A DNA stretch of 64,000 nucleotides from Corynebacterium doosanense CAU 212 = DSM 45436 (GTDB lineage: Bacteria > Actinomycetota > Actinomycetes > Mycobacteriales > Mycobacteriaceae). The translations under genes were made by a program, and so were the position numbers. The number at the start of each line of letters is the position of its first letter. Positions within the stretch are counted from its first letter, which is position 1. Below the pieces are notes generated by a model. It saw only the letters and a list, made by a program, of their open reading frames with translations. It did not search any database and had not been told where the DNA came from. Below are positions 58,692 to 64,000 of this stretch, piece after piece. The stretch lies in the NCBI RefSeq assembly GCF_000767055.1, contig NZ_CP006764.1, forward strand, positions 2,356,001-2,420,000, written 5' to 3'.

Positions 58692-59627
58692 ATGGCTAAC
58701 AACCGCGAAATCCGTGAACTCCTCGACGCCACCGCATACGACGTCGACGGCGACAAGCTCGGCAACGTCAACGAGGTTTACATCAACGACACCTCCGGCC
58801 AGCCGGACTTCGTCGAGATCAACCACGGCCTGTTCGGCATGGGCTCCTCCCTGGTTCCCCTGCGCGGCCACTCCCTGAACGGCGAAGAGCTGCGTCTCGC
58901 CTTCGCGAAGGACCGCATCAAAGATGCCCCGAACGTCGACTCCGACGCTCACCTCTCCAACGAGGATCAGGCCGATCTCTACCGCCACTACGGCCTGGAC
59001 AACACCTCCAACGTCACCGAGTACACCCGCGACGAGCGCCGTGACGCCGGCGTTGCTGGCGCTGGCGTAGCCGGTGCAGGTGTCGCTGGCCACGAGGCCA
59101 ACCGCACCGCTGAGTTCGAGCGGCGCGAGGACGAGGTCGTCGCCGACCGCGATCTAGACCGCGACCGCACCGCTGGTCTCGACAACGACAACGAGATCAT
59201 CCGCTCCGAGGAGCGCCTCAACGTCGACAAGGAGCGCGTCAACGCTGGCGATGTCCGCCTGCACAAGTACGTCGTCCACGACACCGAGACCGTCGAGGTT
59301 CCGGTCGAGCGCGAAGAGGTTCGCGTCGAGCGCCAGCCCATCACCGACGCTGACCGCGCAAACTACGCCGGTGGCACCATCGGTGAGGACGAGGCTTCCG
59401 TGACCCTCCACGAGGAGCGCGTCGTCGTCTCCAAGGAGACCGTCCCAGTCGAGAAGATCGGCCTGGAGAAGGAGGTCGTCCGCGACACCGAGACCGTCAC
59501 CGAGGATGTCGCCAAGGAGCGCATCGAGACCGAAGGCACCGACTTCGTCGAGCGTGTTGACGGCACCCGCAACCCCCTCGATCGCGACAACGACGGCAAC
59601 GTCGACCGCGACGACCTGCGCCGCTAA
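58692..59627 (+). CDS. PRC-barrel and DUF2382 (YsnF/AvaK) stress protein
   Basis: The 311-residue, highly charged protein has an N-terminal PRC-barrel (about 5-80: ATAYDVDGDKLGNVNEVYIND). An Ala/Gly/Val hinge (GVAGAGVAGAGVAG) and an acidic/basic middle follow. The DUF2382 domain (about 170-290) carries paired RLHKYVVHDTETVEVPVEREEVRVER and TLHEERVVVSKETVPVEKIGLEKEVVRDTETV. Such proteins are abundant under general stress in actinobacteria; the biochemical role is unknown. A strong SD and codon choice rich in GAC/GAG/CGC suggest high expression. A terminator follows at 59661. Confidence 0.85.
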   Translation: MANNREIRELLDATAYDVDGDKLGNVNEVYINDTSGQPDFVEINHGLFGMGSSLVPLRGHSLNGEELRLAFAKDRIKDAPNVDSDAHLSNEDQADLYRHYGLDNTSNVTEYTRDERRDAGVAGAGVAGAGVAGHEANRTAEFERREDEVVADRDLDRDRTAGLDNDNEIIRSEERLNVDKERVNAGDVRLHKYVVHDTETVEVPVEREEVRVERQPITDADRANYAGGTIGEDEASVTLHEERVVVSKETVPVEKIGLEKEVVRDTETVTEDVAKERIETEGTDFVERVDGTRNPLDRDNDGNVDRDDLRR

Positions 59628-59657
59628 GGTTCGTTAGAACCCTCGCGTAGGAAAGCT

Positions 59658-60878
59658 TCAGCCCCCGGCTTCGGCCGGGGGCTTTTGCCGCTCCCGTTCC
59701 CGAGTACGTTCGTCCCACACCTCCGGCGGAACCGCCGGCGTCTTCGACGTCGGAGCGAGTACCGCGACCGCGGACTCGCCCGACATGCCGCAGATCTGCA
59801 GCAGCTCGCCGATGATCGACCGGGACTGCGCAAGGATGGCGTACTCGGAGAGCACCGCCCCCTCCTTCCTCACCACGGACATGTCCGCGCGGGCGCCGAG
59901 GACCCGGAGCCGGTGCACGAGCCCGGGAATTTCCGACGCCTCCTCGACCGCCGACTTGGCCTCATAGAGCAGGCTGAGGTCAAGGGTGATGTCACTGAGT
60001 TCCTCGATGATCTCGATCTGCGCCTCTGACGCCGACTCCCGGTCCGCCACCAGCACGTGTGCCCGCCGCGCCAGCACCCGCACGTTCCGCACGCAGTTGT
60101 CCACTGGTTTAAGGATCCGGTCAATCGAACGGAGCCTGCGTCTCGACGACCACATCAACGGTGAGATCTGGCTCGACTCCCTGCCGGACTGGGCCGCGGA
60201 CTGCATAGCGTCGATCGTGGACTGCGAACTCCGGACGTCGGTGAGCGCGTCGAAGATGACGTCCGCGTCGCCGTCGCGAAGCCCGTCGGAGACGTCGCTG
60301 AGCACCGACGCCGCCAGCGAGAGGACGTTGGACACCTCCTGACGGACCGTCGACAGCGCGGAGGTGGGGATCAGCGCCACGACCAGTAGGCCGATCGTCG
60401 ATCCGACCAGCGCGTCCAGTGTCCGGTCGATGCCCGTCACCTCCGCGCCCGGCGGCATGATCGTGGCCACGAGCACCGTGCCGATGGCGACCTGGTTGGA
60501 CACCAGCGGGGATTTGGAGAACAACGCCGCCACCGCCATGGCCACCGCGACCATGACGGCGATGTGCCACGGCTCCGTGCCCAGGCCCAGAAACAGCAGG
60601 TCGCCCACGAGCACGCCGAGGATGCAGCCCAGCGACATCTCGAAGGCTCGCTTCACCCGCTCTCCACTGGAGAGGCCGACCACGATGATGACCGTGATCG
60701 GCGCAAAGAACGGTGCCTGGTGGCCCAGGAAATCCTGTGCCGCCCAGTAGGCGATTCCGGAGGCGGTGGAGATCTGGATAATGGGCAGGATTCGTTTGAG
60801 CAGTCGTTTCAAGCGTGCCTGGAGGGAATGCTCGATGATCTCGAGCCGCTCCCTGGTTTTCATCCTCTGCTTCGGCAT
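59658..60878 (-). CDS. FUSC-family (aromatic acid exporter-like) membrane protein
   Basis: The 406-residue protein has a basic N-terminus (MPKQRMKTRERLEII) and about six membrane helices between residues 25 and 175 (AAQDFLGHQAPFFAPITVIIVVGLSSGERVKRAFE is the FUSC signature). A roughly 200-residue cytoplasmic helical domain follows. Related proteins (ArAE/FusC) export aromatic acids or toxic compounds; the substrate is unknown. ATG 60878 was chosen; a GTG three codons upstream is also possible. The C-terminus is encoded by the terminator stem of the neighbouring gene. Confidence 0.82.
   Translation of the reverse strand: MPKQRMKTRERLEIIEHSLQARLKRLLKRILPIIQISTASGIAYWAAQDFLGHQAPFFAPITVIIVVGLSSGERVKRAFEMSLGCILGVLVGDLLFLGLGTEPWHIAVMVAVAMAVAALFSKSPLVSNQVAIGTVLVATIMPPGAEVTGIDRTLDALVGSTIGLLVVALIPTSALSTVRQEVSNVLSLAASVLSDVSDGLRDGDADVIFDALTDVRSSQSTIDAMQSAAQSGRESSQISPLMWSSRRRLRSIDRILKPVDNCVRNVRVLARRAHVLVADRESASEAQIEIIEELSDITLDLSLLYEAKSAVEEASEIPGLVHRLRVLGARADMSVVRKEGAVLSEYAILAQSRSIIGELLQICGMSGESAVAVLAPTSKTPAVPPEVWDERTRERERQKPPAEAGG
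59661..59686 (+). terminator. terminator overlapping the 3' end of the FUSC gene
   Basis: GCCCCCGGC-TTCG-GCCGGGGGC followed by TTTT. Its stem also encodes the last residues (PPAEAGG) of the convergent gene, whose stop is at 59658. Confidence 0.85.
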
Positions 60879-60973
60879 GACCACCACAGTAGCCCGCTAA
60901 ATCCCAGGTTCGAGGGTGAGAATCAGCGGCTTAATCCCCAGCACCCCTCACCTCACGAATCCCACGGTGCGCC

Positions 60974-61888
60974 ATGAACCTGCTAACCGCCCGAATCCGC
61001 GGCCTCTCGCAGATCTTTTTCATCTCCAGCCCCTGGACAGGACTCTTGATCCTGCCCGCAGTCGGGTACGCCTCTCCGCAGGCCGCCTTCCTCTTCCTGC
61101 TCGGCTCCGTCGTACAGACGGTCACCGCCCACTTCATGGGGCTTCGCGACGACGCCGCCGAGGGAATCCAGGGCTATAACGGTGCCCTCGTCGGCGCCGC
61201 CGCCATGGCCCACGTGGGCTTTTCCGGGGAGGCGGTGCTGCTGACGGTCCTCGGCGCCCTCGCCTGTGTCCCGCTCCACCAGCTGCTGTCCACGCTCTTT
61301 CGCAGCCGGCCCCTCGCTCACTTCGACCTTCCGGCGCTCACCGCCCCGTTCTGCCTCATCGCCACGGGCATTTTCACCCTCCTCCCCACGACAGGCGGGA
61401 TTCCCCTGGTGATCAGCTCGGACCCCCTCACCGCGGTGGGCCTGGGCATCACCAACAGCTTCGCGGAGGTGGATCTGGAAGACGGTTGGATCGCCGGCGT
61501 GATCATCTTCGTGGGCCTGCTCGTGGGCAGCCGTGTCATTGCTTCCCTCGGGCTGGCGGGCGCAGTCATCGGCATTCTGGCCGGTCTGACTGTTCTGGGT
61601 CCGGAGCAGGTGTCCACCGGCATGCTCAGCTACTCGTCCCTGCTGGCTGCGGCCGGCACCGGCGCGGTGTTCTTAGCTGACCGCCCGCTGGCATGGAGGC
61701 TCGCCGCAGCATGCGGAGCGGGCCTGTTCACCGTCCCGTTTGTCCTCGTCCTGGGTTGGGCCGGCTCGCCGGTGCTGACGTGGCCTTTTGTCTTCGCCAC
61801 CTGGATCGTCGTGGTTGTCGACCGGCTGGTGGAAAAGAAGAAGGGCGACACCGTCAATCTGGTGTCGCCCTCCGGCGCGAACGCGTAG
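60974..61888 (+). CDS. urea transporter
   Basis: The 304-residue protein has about 10 helices with the internal duplication of the UT/Yut family. Signature elements are RGLSQIFFISSPWTGLLIL and GIQGYNGALVGAA in the first half, and the matching FDLPALTAPFCLIATGIF and LTAVGLGITNSFAEV-type segments in the second. It forms a urea-selective channel. No urease gene is in the window. It ends 28 bases from the convergent fba stop, and a GGCGTCGATAAGC motif occupies that gap. Confidence 0.9.
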   Translation: MNLLTARIRGLSQIFFISSPWTGLLILPAVGYASPQAAFLFLLGSVVQTVTAHFMGLRDDAAEGIQGYNGALVGAAAMAHVGFSGEAVLLTVLGALACVPLHQLLSTLFRSRPLAHFDLPALTAPFCLIATGIFTLLPTTGGIPLVISSDPLTAVGLGITNSFAEVDLEDGWIAGVIIFVGLLVGSRVIASLGLAGAVIGILAGLTVLGPEQVSTGMLSYSSLLAAAGTGAVFLADRPLAWRLAAACGAGLFTVPFVLVLGWAGSPVLTWPFVFATWIVVVVDRLVEKKKGDTVNLVSPSGANA

Positions 61889-61915
61889 CAACGGGCGTCG
61901 ATAAGCCCGGTAAAA

Positions 61916-62950
61916 CTACTTGGAGACGGACTTGCCCACGGAGTGCAGGTTCTGGCAGGCCTCGACCACGCGGTCGGACATGCCCTGCTCTGCCTTTTTC
62001 ATGTAGGAGCGCGGGTCGTAGAACTTCTTGTTACCCACCTCGCCGTCGATCTTCAGCACGCCCGAGTAGTTCTCGAACATGTGGGTGACGATTGGACGGG
62101 TGAACGCGTACTGGGTGTCGGTGTCGACGTTCATCTTCACCACACCGTAACCCAGCGCCTCCTCGATCTCCTCCACCGAGGAGCCGGAGCCACCGTGGAA
62201 GACCAGGTCGAAGGGCTTGGCACCGGCCTCGAGGCCAGCCTTGGCCACGGCCGCATCCTGGCCCACGCGCAGGACGCTCGGACGCAGCTTCACGTTGCCG
62301 GGCTTGTACACGCCGTGCACGTTGCCGAAGGTCGCGGCCAGCAGGTAGCGGCCATTCTCACCGAGGCCGAGGGCATCGACGGTCTTCTCGAAGTCGCCCG
62401 GGGAGGTGTACATCTTGTCGCCGGTCTCGCCGGTGACGCCGTCCTCCTCGCCGCCGACGACGCCGATCTCCACCTCGAGGATGATCTGCGCCTTGCGTGC
62501 CTTCTCCAGGAGTTCCTGGGCGATCTCGAGGTTCTCGTCAAGGTCAATCGCGGAGCCGTCCCACATGTGCGACTGGAACAGGGGCAGCTCGCCGCGGTTG
62601 ACACGCTCCTGGGAGATCTCGATGAGCGGGCGCACGTAGGTGTCCAACTTGTCCTTCTGGCAGTGGTCCGTGTGCAGCGCAACGTTGATGCCGTAGTGCT
62701 TCGCCGCCTCGTGGGCGAAAGCTGCGAGAGCGGACGCGCCGGCCACCATGTTCTTCACTGCCAGCCCGGAGCCGAACTCGGCACCACCGGTGGAGAACTG
62801 GATGATGCCGTCGGATTCCGCCTCCGCGAAGCCCTTCAGGGCAGCGTTGATGGTTTCGGAGGACGTGCAGTTGATGGCCGGGAAGGCGAAGCCGTCTTCC
62901 TTGGCCCGGTCAAGCATTCCGTTGTAGACCTCGGGGGTTGCGATAGGCAT
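61916..62950 (-). CDS. fba: class II fructose-bisphosphate aldolase
   Basis: The 344-residue zinc enzyme of glycolysis and gluconeogenesis cleaves fructose 1,6-bisphosphate. Zn ligands and active-site residues are in ALHTDHCQKD, EIGVVGGEEDGV, FGNVHGVYKPGNVKLRP and LVFHGGSGSSVEEI; the C-terminal KMNVDTDTQYAFTRP block is present. ATG 62950 (MPIATPEVY) is preceded by TAGGAAAGG about 11 bases upstream. It is full length and monocistronic in this window. Confidence 0.97.
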   Translation of the reverse strand: MPIATPEVYNGMLDRAKEDGFAFPAINCTSSETINAALKGFAEAESDGIIQFSTGGAEFGSGLAVKNMVAGASALAAFAHEAAKHYGINVALHTDHCQKDKLDTYVRPLIEISQERVNRGELPLFQSHMWDGSAIDLDENLEIAQELLEKARKAQIILEVEIGVVGGEEDGVTGETGDKMYTSPGDFEKTVDALGLGENGRYLLAATFGNVHGVYKPGNVKLRPSVLRVGQDAAVAKAGLEAGAKPFDLVFHGGSGSSVEEIEEALGYGVVKMNVDTDTQYAFTRPIVTHMFENYSGVLKIDGEVGNKKFYDPRSYMKKAEQGMSDRVVEACQNLHSVGKSVSK

Positions 62951-63109
62951 GTCAGCGAAAACCTTTCCTAGTGGGGGTTCTTCTCGCACGCCCCCGTGAG
63001 GGGCGCACCTCACGTTCCAGTATGCCCGCAATGGCGGGGCGGTGCCGGAGGTTCTTCCCAGGCCCCTGAACTATCGACGCCGCGGTGCCACCCCCCGCCC
63101 CACCGGGGG

Positions 63110-64000
63110 TCAGCTCAGCGCCATCGACAGCGGACCCACCACGGCCAGGCTGGCCGCCGCGGCCAGAGTCATTCCCCCGGCAGTGCGTTTGAGGCCGTAC
63201 TGGATGATGTCGTTGGCGATGATCGCCGGCAGGATGCAGAACACGATGTTCTCCGCGCCGCCGAAGCGCACGCCGGTGAGTGAGACGGTGACAATCTACA
63301 TCGCCGTGACCAGGAAGAACGACAGCATGGCTAGGACGAGGAACCGGTCCTTGCCAAACAGGGGTACCCGCCGGGCGTAGGGGGTGAAGATCAGCACGAG
63401 CAACAGCGTCGTGAGCGCAAGAACCACCAGGTACTGGGGGTGGGTGACGCTGGCGACGATCATGCCCATGGTGACGTAGCCGCCGGTGCGCAGCTGCCAG
63501 GAGCCTGCCGTGCCCTGCTGCAGCAGCAGCGCCGAGATCACCGAGACCGCCGCACCCGCGAAGAGCACGGTGGCGGGGCGGTCACTGACACCGAACAGCG
63601 ACGCGGAGAGCGAGGTGGGCAGCAGCGTGGTGGTGAGCAGTGTCAGGGCCAGGCCCGCGAGACCTGCCGCCGGGACGAAGATGACCAGCGGGGTCAGGGT
63701 GCGGGACACGCCCTGCTTGACCAGGGAGTTGCAGATCATGCCCGGGATGATGATGCCCACCAGGGCCAGGGAATCGGAGGCACGTTCGTGGCCCAGGACC
63801 AGGTGGGTGCCCAGCATCCAGAGACCTCCGCCGACGATGCCGACGATGAGTCCGATGGCGAAGATCTGCCGGGGTCGGGGCAGCCAGATCTTGAGGATGC
63901 AGTAGCGGATGACCACGAAACTGATGAGCGCCACGGCGAGGGTGGCCAGCACGTCGAGGGGTTTGTACAGCGAGGCGGCCAGGTAACCCACGGCCAGCGA
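63110..64000 (-). pseudogene. PgsC/CapC-like poly-gamma-glutamate biosynthesis gene, interrupted by an amber codon; 5' end outside window
   Basis: One frame runs from the window edge to TGA at 63110-63112 and is broken only by TAG at 63296-63298. The part before the stop has membrane helices and the PgsC core GIIIPGMICNSLVKQG. After a second set of helices the frame passes the TAG and continues GVRFGGAENIVFCILPAIIANDIIQYGLKR, a second version of the same core. The intact gene therefore encodes a tandem-duplicated PgsC protein, and the nonsense codon removes the last 61 residues including the second core. It may be a pseudogene, a truncated but active protein, or a sequencing error. Other capsule genes would lie beyond the window. 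Confidence 0.7.

Overview
The window is high-GC actinobacterial DNA from a Corynebacterium. It carries short PorA/PorH-type mycomembrane porins next to groEL2, the glnX-glnH-pknG cluster followed by convergent ackA-pta, a CG3035-type N-acetylglutamate synthase, a mycothiol-type arsenate reductase, and purT/purA/fba in the order familiar from C. glutamicum. Many genes look leaderless: a TANNNT -10 box lies 6-8 bases before the start codon. No rRNA, tRNA or CRISPR array was seen. Function calls rest on motifs and family knowledge; no database search was run.

Layout. 1-6000: the 3' part of a Pls-like hexapeptide-repeat protein, an NAD(P)-binding protein, and a membrane protein/TetR pair that was divergent until a 1303-bp IS3-family element landed in the shared control region. 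6096-9662: a Pro/Ala-rich cytochrome b561 protein and ppk2 face each other. A 1.2-kb Panacea/Doc toxin-antitoxin cassette sits between their stop codons, bracketed by a perfect 25-bp direct repeat. 10185-16362: a secreted SGNH esterase, porA/porH, groEL2 with two CIRCE-like sites, an M20 peptidase, and an orphan LeuA regulatory-domain gene behind a leucine-rich leader peptide and a hairpin that can hide its ribosome binding site.

16696-23101: a complete mrpA(B)CDEFG Na+/H+ antiporter operon ending in a palindromic intergenic repeat. 23195-36254: envelope and metabolism genes (degenerate alpha/beta hydrolase, YbdK ligase, LytR_C protein), peptide deformylase, N-acetylglutamate synthase, a small membrane protein with its winged-helix partner, an Abi-like gene broken by a nonsense codon, two MFS exporters, xthA, a cardiolipin synthase, an ABC exporter and a Nudix hydrolase.

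36343-48420: glnX-glnH-pknG (glutamine/glutamate sensing that controls 2-oxoglutarate dehydrogenase through OdhI), a second copy of the palindromic repeat, pta-ackA, fprA, a GNAT protein and a GH13 enzyme. 48567-50488: arsC/ACR3 divergent from arsR over a perfect palindrome. 50485-64000: two YbjN proteins, purA-purT, a lipoprotein, a Rib-domain surface protein, a possible lipid- or NAD-kinase-fold protein, a PRC-barrel/DUF2382 stress protein, a FUSC protein, a urea transporter, fba, and a pgsC/capC-like gene interrupted by an amber codon.

The observations most worth following are the direct-repeat-bracketed TA cassette, the LeuA-domain gene under a leucine attenuator, the IS insertion into one of three related operators, a strongly over-represented CGTCGATAAGC motif (9 copies), a palindromic intergenic repeat family, and two genes broken by single in-frame stops.
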